Origin: Phycisphaerae bacterium
Lineage (GTDB): Bacteria; Planctomycetota; Phycisphaerae; UBA1845; PWPN01
Assembly: GCA_035384605.1 (NCBI GenBank)
Contig: DAOOIV010000046.1
Location: 1 to 39,130, forward strand
Length of the DNA stretch: 39,130 bases
Direction of reading: 5' to 3'
Both the position numbers and the translations under genes were made by a program. A model generated the notes under the pieces. That model had not been told where the DNA came from, did not search any database, and saw nothing but the letters and a program-made list of their open reading frames with translations. Positions 17,504 to 24,720 of this stretch are shown piece after piece (within the stretch, counting starts at the first letter, position 1; each line of letters opens with the position of its first letter).

Positions 17504-18089
17504 CGGAGCCTCCTTGCTCCTTTCCCCATTTCCGAAACCAAGTACTGCGACGTCCCGGCGACCGCGATTCTGCACGCCGGCGGGCTGACCTGTACCTGCG
17601 GGCAACGAATCGTTCCCGCACCTCCATGCCTCGGCTTGCCGTGTCCCTGAGACTGCCCGCAAGAGATCCAGCGATCTCGGGCAGTGATTACTCGATCGGT
17701 ATCTGGCACGTGCTCTAGGACGGTGTGGGATCGGCCGGGGCGGCAGCTACTGCGTCCGACCTGCATTCAACGCGCGTCGATTCGCAGGGCACCCGAAAGA
17801 ATAAAGCCAAAACACAAATCTCGGCACTTCCGCCCTCATGAGGGCCCACGTCCCGAGCTCGTCTTTTCCTGAAAATGACGCCTTAATTATACTGCAAAGC
17901 AAACCCGAAGCAAGGCGCGTTTGGCCAATTGCTCAACTCAACGGCTTGTTTTTCCGGGACTTCAAGACGGCCGGGCGAACGCCTCGCCGGGCTTCTCCGC
18001 CATTGGTCGTCTGGCTGGGTTTGGCTGGTTCACAAACCCGCCTGCGGCGGGGTGTTTGCCTGATTTCCGGACGAGCCGGCGTTTGCGGG
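17504..18089. other. 586-nt stretch without a credible gene
   Basis: Open frames here (for example 17838-18344 on the plus strand) have no family-like sequence. The stretch holds a short palindrome GCCCTCATGAGGGC (17832-17845) and an AT-rich patch (17883-17900) with a minus-strand promoter candidate. It may be the long leader of the PilZ gene. Confidence 0.5.
17886..17913 (-). promoter_or_regulatory. minus-strand promoter candidate upstream of the PilZ gene
   Basis: Read on the minus strand, a perfect TATAAT (plus positions 17886-17891) is preceded at 16 bp by TTGCTT (17908-17913). The start site would be near 17879, giving a leader of about 375 nt before GTG 17503. Confidence 0.35.
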
Positions 18090-18118
18090 TTGACAGGTCG
18101 GATTGCACAACGTCTAAT
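18090..18118 (+). promoter_or_regulatory. strong sigma70-type promoter of the structured RNA candidate
   Basis: A consensus TTGACA (18090-18095) and TCTAAT (18113-18118, 5 of 6) are separated by exactly 17 bp. The predicted start near 18124-18126 coincides with the first bases of the closing stem of the RNA candidate that follows. The nearest gene start is 550 nt downstream. Confidence 0.6.
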
Positions 18119-18122
18119 AGTA

Positions 18123-18260
18123 TTGGCCGCAGATGTCGTAATGACATATAGCGGCTGCGGCCGCGAATACGTTATATGGTTTGCACCGCTTGAGCCTACC
18201 GCCATCATCCATACATTTGCCCTCAAGCGGGTGGTGCATACCGATTTGCGGCCAACCATG
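18123..18260 (+). ncRNA. structured RNA candidate (small RNA or leader of the pseudopilin gene)
   Basis: TTGGCCGCA (18123-18131) can pair perfectly with TGCGGCCAA (18247-18255), closing a ~130-nt domain that starts at the predicted transcription start. Inside, 18178-18194 pairs with 18222-18242: 7 perfect pairs, a 4-nt bulge, then 9 of 10. The same 5' segment GGCCGCAG (18125-18132) can instead pair with CTGCGGCC (18155-18162), so two folds exclude each other, as in a switch. I match it to no family I know. A GGGCG/CGCCC hairpin at 18279-18295 follows, without a T-run. It could be an independent RNA or the leader of the gene at 18678. Confidence 0.45.
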
Positions 18261-18677
18261 GCACAGCGGGTGTCGAATGGGCGGTCTTATCGCCCTGAAA
18301 CCTCGCGGGGAAAAGAAGTCGCACGGTTATCGACAGACGGATGAAACCATCGCGCCGACACGGCGAGAGGGTCCGTCCAACGATGAGAAGACGGTGCGAC
18401 CGTCGGCAAACGGTGCCGAATGTGTCGCGGGAATAGTTGGGTTTCAGTCGTCGGCTGTAGCCTCGGTCGGCGACGGTGCTGGAGGCGGCGTTCGAAGAAG
18501 ACTGCGGTTCGGCGGCCAGACGGCGGAGATTGTCGGCTCGTATGCGGTGTGACCCGCAAGGCCGGTTCTCATTCCGGTAATTCCATACGCTTCGCTCCGC
18601 CGGACAGTTCGCAGCTTCAGGACTCTTCAGACAAAGCCGAAGGCACGAAACATGTGCGTAAGCACAGGAGGTGTCTC

Positions 18678-19646
18678 ATGAGGCGTAAGAGATCGGGCTT
18701 TACCCTGATCGAACTGCTGGTTGTGGTCGCCATCATCGCCCTGCTGATTGCGATCCTGCTTCCCAGCTTGGCCCGGGCAAGAGAATTGGCCAAGCGAACC
18801 GCCTGCGCGGCGAACGTGAGCGGCATGGGCAAGGGCCTGTATACCTATGCCACCGAAAACGCCGACGCGTACCCCCTCGCGGCCCCGAACACTTGGACGC
18901 ACGGGAACCCCAAGACGGCCGTCACGTACTGGAACATGACCGGTAATCGGGGTGGTCCAAGCGCCGGTACCGGCATTACCCCAGCCAATACCGGTGATCC
19001 AGCCGCTGCGAACCCACTGATGAGTCAGCTGTCGACGACCCGGAACCTGTGGCAGTTGGTCAAGACCGGCGGAACCTCGCCCAGGTCGTTTATCTGCCCG
19101 TCGAGCAGCGACAACGCCGATACGATCGATAATCCCGCTGACTACTGGGATTTTCCGGCCAAGGCTGGCGATGGAACCGTGAATCGCGGATATGTAAGCG
19201 GTCAGGATAATGAGGGGTGCATCAGTTACGGTTATCAGGTTCCCTACGGAGATCAGGGAAGGCCGAGCACCGAAGTCGACCAACGCATGGCGCTGGTTGC
19301 TGACAAAGGACCATACTGTTTCAAGGTGAATGGCTCACCCCCGCCTACCAGTTGGAACATCACGGAGGCACAGAACCAGAGCCCCGATATGTGGATGCCG
19401 TATAATTCTCCCAATCACGGCGGACAGGGTGCCGGCGAAGGCCAAGTTGTGCTTTATGCGGATAGCCATGCCGAGTTTCAGAATAAGCCTATCGTCGGTG
19501 TGGGTTTTGACAACATCTACACTGCGTGGCCATCCAGTGGGAATCTGCTTGCTGACGCGAACCTGCGTACCGCTGGAGTCAAGCCGGCGAGCAACAATGC
19601 TCAGCTCGTGCCCCGTGTGAATACCGACTCGCTTATTTACCCGTAA
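18678..19646 (+). CDS. prepilin-type N-terminal cleavage protein (type II secretion-like pseudopilin)
   Basis: The N-terminus RRKRSGFTLIELLVVVAI is a class-III prepilin signal: cleavage by prepilin peptidase after Gly, Phe methylation, and Glu at position 5. A long hydrophobic helix for filament assembly follows. The rest (to 322 residues) is a soluble globular domain rich in Asn, Pro and Gly, and near the end ADSHAEFQNKP matches the C-terminal pattern of the large planctomycete pseudopilin-like families. ATG 18678 follows AGGAGGTG (18667-18674). It is monocistronic with an intrinsic terminator at 19703. Planctomycetes encode many such paralogues far from secretion operons; function is unknown. 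Confidence 0.9.
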   Translation: MRRKRSGFTLIELLVVVAIIALLIAILLPSLARARELAKRTACAANVSGMGKGLYTYATENADAYPLAAPNTWTHGNPKTAVTYWNMTGNRGGPSAGTGITPANTGDPAAANPLMSQLSTTRNLWQLVKTGGTSPRSFICPSSSDNADTIDNPADYWDFPAKAGDGTVNRGYVSGQDNEGCISYGYQVPYGDQGRPSTEVDQRMALVADKGPYCFKVNGSPPPTSWNITEAQNQSPDMWMPYNSPNHGGQGAGEGQVVLYADSHAEFQNKPIVGVGFDNIYTAWPSSGNLLADANLRTAGVKPASNNAQLVPRVNTDSLIYP

Positions 19647-19702
19647 GGTCGGTTATGGCAGCGCCATTGCGATACAAGCGATGGCACACGGAAGACGCAA
19701 AT

Positions 19703-19740
19703 CCGGCAGGCCAGCCTCGGCTGACCTGCCGGCTCTTTTT
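19703..19740 (+). terminator. intrinsic terminator of the pseudopilin gene
   Basis: CCGGCAGG then CAGC pair with GCTG then CCTGCCGG around a CTCG loop, with one internal mismatch, followed by CTCTTTTTA. It lies about 57 nt after the stop codon. Confidence 0.85.
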
Positions 19741-19894
19741 ACCCCACGACGGGTACCCAAGTCGTGGGTTGGCCCGTGCGCGGCTAGCCCGGAGCCCCAA
19801 CTGATCGACCGGCTTGGCTTGCCCATGGGTTGCCCTGCCTCCGGCTCACCCGGCAGGTCGACTGCTTTGGGTTACCGTCACATGAGGGACCGTT

Positions 19895-20098
19895 TCACTT
19901 GACATTGCGTCCGAATGCCGTGCGAGCGCAGCTTCCTGTTTGCCCCAGGGCACCGAGAAGGGCGCCCAGATCTGAGCACACCTTGTTGTAGAAGATGGCA
20001 ACGTCGCGCTGCCGGCGGTCATTAGCTGGGATGAAACGGTGGAGAAGGCAGGCCCTGTCGGTTACCGCCCTCGGAAATGCGACGGGAGGTCGGATGGC
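19895..20098 (-). pseudogene. possible gene fragment, unknown family
   Basis: On the minus strand a 68-codon frame without an ATG ends at TGA 19895-19897. It reads like real protein over its last ~50 residues (RFIPANDRRQRDVAIFYNK, then VCSDLGALLGALGQTG and FGRNVK), with GC-rich third positions. No ribosome site or start codon is visible, and the upstream part is not convincing. I do not know the family. It may be the 3' remnant of a decayed gene, or chance. Confidence 0.3.
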
Positions 20099-20136
20099 TA
20101 GAATTAGCCATAATCAGTTTCGAATTAAATCTTTTC

Positions 20137-20166
20137 TTGACTCTGAGCTTTTCCCAGCGGGATAAT
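20137..20166 (+). promoter_or_regulatory. promoter of the 20173-20557 RNA unit
   Basis: TTGACT (20137-20142, 5 of 6) and GATAAT (20161-20166, 5 of 6) are separated by 18 bp in an AT-rich patch. The predicted start is near 20173, and no gene starts downstream until 21461. Confidence 0.55.
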
Positions 20167-20172
20167 CTAAGC

Positions 20173-20557
20173 GAGGATAACCGATCGGGGGCGTCTTGGG
20201 TGGTCAGGTGTACACCCCATTCACCAGATGGCTGCAGTGGTTGATCTCTTGAGTGGCATAGCCACGGGAGAGTTCGCCGAGCCGCCCACGCGATGGACAC
20301 ACGCGTGCAGCGTTCGTTCATCGGGTCTGCAAACCCAGGTTGCAAGCCCCACTTCGATTGGTACCGGAAGTGTTAGGTCGGGTGGCCCACCTTGTGTGAC
20401 GTGCTCGAATCCGGCAGCCGGGCAACAAGGCCTTGGGTTTTGCCAAAGAAGCGGAGATGTGCTATCTCGCCCCCGACCGTCCAGATATGCGCCTGGTCGC
20501 ACCCCACACGGATGGGCAATCCCCCCTTGCCCTTCTACCCGCGACCAGGCCCTTTTT
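20173..20557 (+). ncRNA. unidentified ~385-nt structured RNA candidate
   Basis: A promoter (20137-20166), a closing helix and an intrinsic terminator define a transcription unit without a credible gene. TCGGGGGCG (20185-20193) pairs perfectly with CGCCCCCGA (20468-20476), so the 5' and 3' ends meet as in tmRNA, SRP RNA or RNase P RNA. Between them lie several local hairpins: GTGGC/GCCAC near 20251-20265, TGCAA/TTGCA near 20328-20344, CACTTC/GAAGTG near 20350-20371, and GGTGG/CCACC near 20380-20391. I looked for the tmRNA 5' end, T-arm, ACCA end and tag, and for the SRP GGAA helix-8 motif, and found neither. The 114-codon frame at 20228-20572 crosses the terminator and looks non-coding. Confidence 0.5.
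20491..20557 (+). terminator. intrinsic terminator of the RNA unit
   Basis: GCCTGGTCGC (20491-20500) pairs perfectly with GCGACCAGGC (20541-20550) and is followed by CCTTTTTTT (20551-20559). The 40-nt loop holds a smaller hairpin GGGCAA/TTGCCC. Confidence 0.75.
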
Positions 20558-20678
20558 TTGTCCAACCTCTGATGTCCCAGCCCCGGCCATGAATGGGCTG
20601 CCAAGTCCGCCACACCACAGACCGGTCCGCTTCCTTGAGTTCGCCTCGGTGAACCCATCTCACGGTTCACAAGGAATC

Positions 20679-20772
20679 CGCCCTAAGGCGGACCGCCTTT
20701 TTGCGGGCCGCAACCCAAGTGCTCTGCGATCCAGAAACATGCGCGCAAGCCGCACAGATGTCTGGCCGTAAG
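20679..20772 (-). repeat. small dispersed element, copy A
   Basis: The core 20681-20748 matches 27524-27591 at 65 of 68 bases, and similarity continues to about 20770. Read on the minus strand, both copies keep one frame open that encodes CAHVSGSQ, two variable residues, then WVAARKKAVRLR. On the plus strand it includes AAGGCGG-A-CCGCCTT followed by TTT, a terminator-like hairpin. It lies ~100 nt upstream of rnpB and could block read-through into it. Confidence 0.8.
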
Positions 20773-20841
20773 GCTCCAAAAGGCACGGTGGTCCTCACGG
20801 ACTCTGTCGGGGTCTCGAAAACGGTCGCCGTGCCACCGCCT

Positions 20842-20869
20842 CTGGCAACCGCGCGTGATGTGGTAGAAT
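20842..20869 (+). promoter_or_regulatory. rnpB promoter candidate
   Basis: CTGGCA (20842-20847) and TAGAAT (20864-20869) are 16 bp apart. The predicted start falls at about 20876, exactly where the terminal P1 helix of RNase P RNA begins. Confidence 0.5.
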
Positions 20870-20875
20870 TGAGCT

Positions 20876-21369
20876 GGCGGAGCGGGCGAGGCGGTCGCTC
20901 GATCAACGTTGCCGCGTCGATCGGGAGGAAAGTCCGAACTGGGCAGGGCACGGTGGTTGCTAACGGCAACCCGGCGCGAGCCGAGGGAAAGTGCCACAGA
21001 AAACATACCGCCCTTGACATGCGGCCCGGGCTTCGCCTGCCGGCGCGAGCCGGAGACGCGAAGCGTCCGCCGCATGTCAAGGGTAAGGGTGAAAAGGTGC
21101 GGTAAGAGCGCACCGCGTTGCGGGTGACTGCGACGGCAGGGCAAACCCCACCGCCAGCAAGCCCCAATAGGCAGCGAGAGGCGGCCCGTCTCGTTTGAGC
21201 TGTGGGTAGGGCGCTTGAGCGGCTTGGTGACAGGCCGCCCAGACAAATGATCGCCGCTCTTGACGCGCCGTGTCTCGCTTCGCGAGACTGGCCGTGCAGC
21301 GGCCGCAGGCGAAGCCTGAATCGGCGTGTCAAGGGTAACAGAATTCGGCTTATTCGCCCGCTCCGCCGA
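20876..21369 (+). ncRNA. rnpB: RNase P RNA (type A) with enlarged helices
   Basis: This is the catalytic RNA that trims tRNA 5' leaders. P1 is a perfect 14-bp helix, 20877-20890 with 21354-21367. The conserved core is plain: GAGGAAAGTCCG (near 20926), ACAGAAAACATACCGCC (near 20997), GGTGAAAAGGTGCGGTAAGAG (in part, near 21087), GGCAAACCCC (near 21138), GGGTAGGGCGCTTGAG (near 21205), AGACAAATGAT (21241-21251) and ACAGAATTCGGCTTAT (near 21338). At ~494 nt it is long. The extra length lies in P12 (14-bp stem 21012-21025 with 21069-21082) and in an insert at the P19 position (21259-21270 with 21322-21333). It precedes the PIN-TRAM gene by ~90 nt with no clear terminator. Confidence 0.97.
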
Positions 21370-21460
21370 TTGTTGGCAGATCTGTTGATTCATAGACGGG
21401 AGTGGTCTCTCGTGTCCTATTCATCCTCCGTCATCTTCGATCATTCAAAGGAGAGATCGC

Positions 21461-22783
21461 ATGGTACTACATGTGCTTCGAGTCATTTTCGTGGCTCTGG
21501 TGGCCATTGTGGCGATGAGAGTCGCGGAGTACTGCTGGCGGGTCATGCCTGCGTACGCCATTCTTTCGTTTGCCCTGGGATTGGCCTGCCTGGTGATCGC
21601 CCTCGACATCTTCATTCCGCAGAAATCGTTGCTGGCCATTTCGGGATTGTTCTTCGGGCTTGTGGTGGGCATGGTGGTGGCGTTCGGGTTGGGCTTGATC
21701 CTCGACGCAGTCGTGCTGCCCTACAAGTCCACGTTAACCAAAGTGCTGGAGAGTGACGCCATCGGGGGCTTCTGGCCTTCGGCGCCGATTCCCGAAGGTA
21801 GTTATCCGGAGGAGGACACTGCCGCTCGGCGTTCGGGTTGGGACTCAGACGGCCTATCCGGCTCCGAAGGAGGCATGTTCCGGAAGCTATTGTGGGCCGT
21901 GCTTGGTCCCCATCGAGGCGGATCTGCCCAGCGGCCTGCCACGGCCGTCCAGGTCGAGCGACAGTCCGTCGGCGAGGCGCGATTCAAGGAGATGATGTCC
22001 TCCATCAAGGTGCTCGTCGGTGTGGTGTGTTGTTATCTCGCGGTAAGTTTCATCCTTCAAACGAAGGACGACATTCGCTTCGTGATCCCCTACGTCGAGT
22101 TCGTCAAACAGCGAAAGGGCGAGCATCCGTTGATCCTGGATACGTCGGTGATCATTGACGGGCGGATCATTGACATTCTCAAGGCCTGGCATGTGGACTC
22201 GCCGGTGATCATCCCACGTTTCGTGCTCCAGGAGCTGCACGCGGTTGCCGACAGCGGCGACAAGCTCAAACGCAACCGCGGCCGGCGGGGCCTTGACGTC
22301 GTGAATAAGCTACAGGAGCTGGAAACCATCGATCTTCAATTCCAGGAAGCGAGGACGACGCGCGAGGAAGAGCGCGAGGGTGTCGACCATCGCCTCGTTT
22401 TCCTGGCTCGCAAGATGGAGGGACGGCTGGTCACGAACGATTACAATCTTAACAAGCTCGCCCAGATCCGGGGCGTCGATGTGATCAACATCAACGATCT
22501 GGCCAACGCGCTCAAGCCCGTTTTTCTGCCGGGCGAGACCATGCAGGTGAAGATTATCAAGCCCGGCGAAGAGGTTGGCCAGGGTGTCGGTTATTTGGAA
22601 GACGGGACCATGATCGTGGTCGAGGGCGCCCGTGACAAGATCGGCCAGTCCGTGACCATCAGCGTGACCAGCGTCCTCCAGACCAGCGCCGGTCGTATGG
22701 TCTTCGGCCGAATGGGTGATGCTCCGCCGCCCCCCGATCGTTCGCGCCGCCGTCAGAGTCCTCCCAATCGGCCATCGACCTGA
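21461..22783 (+). CDS. membrane PIN-TRAM protein (YacL-like)
   Basis: This is a 440-residue protein. Three to four N-terminal membrane helices (residues ~4-85, and one near ~180-200) are followed by a PIN domain at ~220-335. It shows the acidic residues of the nuclease site in LILDTSVIIDGRI and in the later LVTNDYNLNK. A TRAM domain, a small nucleic-acid-binding barrel, follows at ~350-420 (KPGEEVGQGVGYLEDGTMIVVEGA). B. subtilis YacL has the same order and is a membrane protein of unknown cellular role. AAAGGAGAG sits 6 nt before ATG 21461. An RNA-processing role next to rnpB is tempting but not shown. Confidence 0.92.
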   Translation: MVLHVLRVIFVALVAIVAMRVAEYCWRVMPAYAILSFALGLACLVIALDIFIPQKSLLAISGLFFGLVVGMVVAFGLGLILDAVVLPYKSTLTKVLESDAIGGFWPSAPIPEGSYPEEDTAARRSGWDSDGLSGSEGGMFRKLLWAVLGPHRGGSAQRPATAVQVERQSVGEARFKEMMSSIKVLVGVVCCYLAVSFILQTKDDIRFVIPYVEFVKQRKGEHPLILDTSVIIDGRIIDILKAWHVDSPVIIPRFVLQELHAVADSGDKLKRNRGRRGLDVVNKLQELETIDLQFQEARTTREEEREGVDHRLVFLARKMEGRLVTNDYNLNKLAQIRGVDVININDLANALKPVFLPGETMQVKIIKPGEEVGQGVGYLEDGTMIVVEGARDKIGQSVTISVTSVLQTSAGRMVFGRMGDAPPPPDRSRRRQSPPNRPST

Positions 22784-22813
22784 TCAGCCTTTCGTCACAA
22801 GAATTCCTGGATG

Positions 22814-23641
22814 CTACTTGCCCCCGAAGTCGCGCTCGTACCGGGCCAGCAGGGTGGGAACATCGTTGGGGATGATATAGTACTTGCCGTGCCGAATCTT
22901 GGTCTGGCGGGGTTTCAGGCCGCCAATACGAACGTCGCTATGGATGCAAACGATAATTCCCTGGAACAGTTCCTGGACGTGGTCCCAGGCCATCGCGAGA
23001 ATCATCTTTTCATCCGCGGAGAAGCAGCCAACCAGACCATTGACCGGCCGGGTTCTGCTCAGCGGGCGAGGGTTGACGTCGTTCAGGTCGACCCCACCCG
23101 GCACATAGACCTGTCCGGGCGTATAGCGGGCTTTGGTCTCACGATGCGTCTGGTCCATCCGGGTCAGGCCCTGGTCGGTGAAGATGAAGCACTTCTGGAA
23201 GTAGTCGTCCTGGCCTCGCCCGGTAAAGTCACCCACTCGGACACAGGGTTGGGCCCAGTCAAGGTCGACGAATTCATTGCTTTGGTTGGTGATCGTCATG
23301 TGAATGTCGACCTCGTCGTATCCGGCGCGGATTTCGTGATCGATCACCACCTTGCCGTCGACAATATGCCTCAGCTTGACCCAACGGCCATCTGGGTCGG
23401 CGGCCACAAGTTGGCTTTCGAAGGGGATAGTCGTTTGAGACCAGTCCCGGTCGGTGCTGCCCCTTCGGCAAAAGGCCTCCAGGTACCAAGTCTCGATCTT
23501 GCCCCCCGGCAAGCGGTCGGATCGGATGGTGAGGATATCCCGCTCACCTTTCCGCCAGTCGATCCGCAGACCGTCGTTGATGGGGGTGGCGCATCCTGAC
23601 AGGGGGGCAAGCAACAGCAGACCTGTCAATGATTTCCGCAT
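22814..23641 (-). CDS. lipoprotein of unknown function
   Basis: A 275-residue protein with a clear lipoprotein signal: MRKSLTGLLLLAPLSGC, Cys17. The mature part is beta-rich and reads like a carbohydrate-active or beta-sandwich domain (IETWYLEAFCRRGSTDRDW, HEIRAGYDEVDIHMTITNQ, DLDWAQPCVRVGDF), without a motif I can name. ATG 23641 follows GGAGG by ~9 nt. It is divergent from the ECF sigma gene, 50 nt away, so the two promoters must overlap. Confidence 0.8.
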   Translation of the reverse strand: MRKSLTGLLLLAPLSGCATPINDGLRIDWRKGERDILTIRSDRLPGGKIETWYLEAFCRRGSTDRDWSQTTIPFESQLVAADPDGRWVKLRHIVDGKVVIDHEIRAGYDEVDIHMTITNQSNEFVDLDWAQPCVRVGDFTGRGQDDYFQKCFIFTDQGLTRMDQTHRETKARYTPGQVYVPGGVDLNDVNPRPLSRTRPVNGLVGCFSADEKMILAMAWDHVQELFQGIIVCIHSDVRIGGLKPRQTKIRHGKYYIIPNDVPTLLARYERDFGGK

Positions 23642-23691
23642 TTCAGCATCCTCCAGCTTAGAATTCGCGTATGCTACTGTAAGTCCGAGGC

Positions 23692-24315
23692 ATGATCGAG
23701 AGTCTAACAGGGGTAGTCATGGCCGAGCGCATGACATGCCGGCTGGGACGAGAGTCCTACCCCGCGGACGGCGAGGACGCAGTTCTAGCCGGGGGTCTGG
23801 CGCGTCGTGATCCGGTCGTCTTCGACCAACTCGTCGAGACCTACCAGGCCCGGGTGGCGAGGCTGGTGTGCCGGCTGCTCGGCTGGCCGCAAGACGTGGA
23901 CGACGTGGTGCAGGAGGTGTTTTTGGCGGCATGGAAGGGCCTGCCCCGGTTCCGCGGACAGGCGGAGTTGGGTACGTGGCTGATGCGGATCACCATTAAC
24001 AAGTGTCGTGGCCACCGGCGGAAGGAAATGCTCAGACTGCGTCGGTTTTGGAGGAGCAAGGAACGGCAACAGATGCGTAACGCTGTCTCGGCTGATGGGG
24101 CGACCCTCGACGCGGAGAACCAGGCTGAGGTTCGTCGTGCGGTGCGGAGGTTGCCGGCGAGATACTGCGAGGTGATAGTGCTTCGATACCTCGAGGAGAT
24201 GCCCGTCGAGAGGATCGGACAGGTGCTGGGGCTGACGCGGAACGCTGTTGAGGTTCGGTTGCATCGGGCAAGAGCGCGATTGCGAAAGGAGTTGGGCGGA
24301 TTGCTGGAAGAATGA
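23692..24315 (+). CDS. ECF RNA polymerase sigma factor (RpoE-like)
   Basis: A 207-residue sigma70 family protein. Region 2: VFDQLVETYQARVARLVCR, DVDDVVQEVFLAAWKGLPRF and the LGTWLMRITINKCRGHRRK helix. Region 4.2: LPARYCEVIVLRYLEEMPV and the helix-turn-helix IGQVLGLTRNAVEVRLHRAR. ATG 23692 gives a ~25-residue N-terminal lead; ATG 23719 is an alternative. A single-helix membrane protein and an exported coiled-coil protein follow on the same strand, which suggests an envelope-response unit, but 405 nt of hairpin repeats separate the sigma gene from them. Confidence 0.92.
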   Translation: MIESLTGVVMAERMTCRLGRESYPADGEDAVLAGGLARRDPVVFDQLVETYQARVARLVCRLLGWPQDVDDVVQEVFLAAWKGLPRFRGQAELGTWLMRITINKCRGHRRKEMLRLRRFWRSKERQQMRNAVSADGATLDAENQAEVRRAVRRLPARYCEVIVLRYLEEMPVERIGQVLGLTRNAVEVRLHRARARLRKELGGLLEE

Positions 24316-24337
24316 GTGGGTTTGGCGTCGCCTTGTG

Positions 24338-24430
24338 TCCCCCTTGCCAAGGGAGAAAGCAAGAGGCAGTTGCCAGGTAGGGCCGACGCCCTCGTCGGCC
24401 CCCCCCGATCCCCCTTGCGAAGGGGGGAAG
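24338..24430. repeat. composite hairpin repeat, copy 1
   Basis: The unit comprises a CCCTTG/CAAGGG hairpin, then GGGCCGACG/CGTCGGCCC, then CCCCCTTGCGAAGGGGG. The 59-bp part 24372-24430 is nearly identical to 24653-24711; the only differences visible are in the lengths of C and A runs. The 200 nt between the copies carry no credible gene. Confidence 0.75.
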
Positions 24431-24630
24431 AGGATGCGAGATGACTCAGACGGGCCGCTCTGCCCAGAATCCTTTCCGGGCCACTTGGCTCGGCCGAATC
24501 CGTTCGGCATTCGAGCGAGGATAGGAATCCTCGACGCCGAAGGATCTGGAACGGATTCCGGGGCCGGCGTGGCCACCCTCAGAGTGCCAAGAGTGCCGAC
24601 GGGGCGTCGGCACCACGTGACCCCCGTCGG

Positions 24631-24711
24631 TCCCCCCTTGTTAAGGGGGGAAGCCAGGTAGGGCCGACGCCCTCGTCGGCCCCCCCGATCCCCCTTGCGA
24701 AAGGGGGGAAG
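24631..24711. repeat. composite hairpin repeat, copy 2
   Basis: Same three-hairpin layout, with the first arm CCCCCCTT/AAGGGGGG (24632-24650). Its purine-rich right end, GGGGGGAAG, lies 9 nt before ATG 24721 and may serve as that gene's ribosome site. Confidence 0.75.
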
Positions 24712-24720
24712 GGATGAGCG

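Noticed and set aside
17504..17662. N-terminal extension of the PilZ gene to TTG 17662
   Set aside because: The extra residues look non-coding, and GTG 17503 has a well-placed GGAGG.
17838..18344. 168-codon plus-strand frame
   Set aside because: Composition is unlike the neighbours, there is no ribosome site, and it overlaps the strong promoter and RNA candidate at 18090-18260.
20403..20416. tRNA T-arm-like sequence (CTCGAATCC)
   Set aside because: No D-arm, anticodon arm or acceptor stem can be built around it.
20173..20490. Possible tmRNA or SRP RNA
   Set aside because: The closing helix and a GGGGGCG start recall tmRNA, but the 5' motif GGATTCGAC, a T-arm, ACCA and a tag frame are missing; the SRP helix-8 GGAA motif is also absent.
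20228..20572. 114-codon frame inside the RNA unit
   Set aside because: It runs through the terminator stem, has no ribosome site and no family-like sequence.
24248..24661. 137-codon frame overlapping the hairpin repeats
   Set aside because: It is made of translated repeats (GPTPSSAPPDPPCEGG) and overlaps the end of the sigma gene.
24338..24711. Possible CRISPR array
   Set aside because: There are only two repeat units, each self-palindromic, with a ~220-nt spacing and no cas genes in the window.
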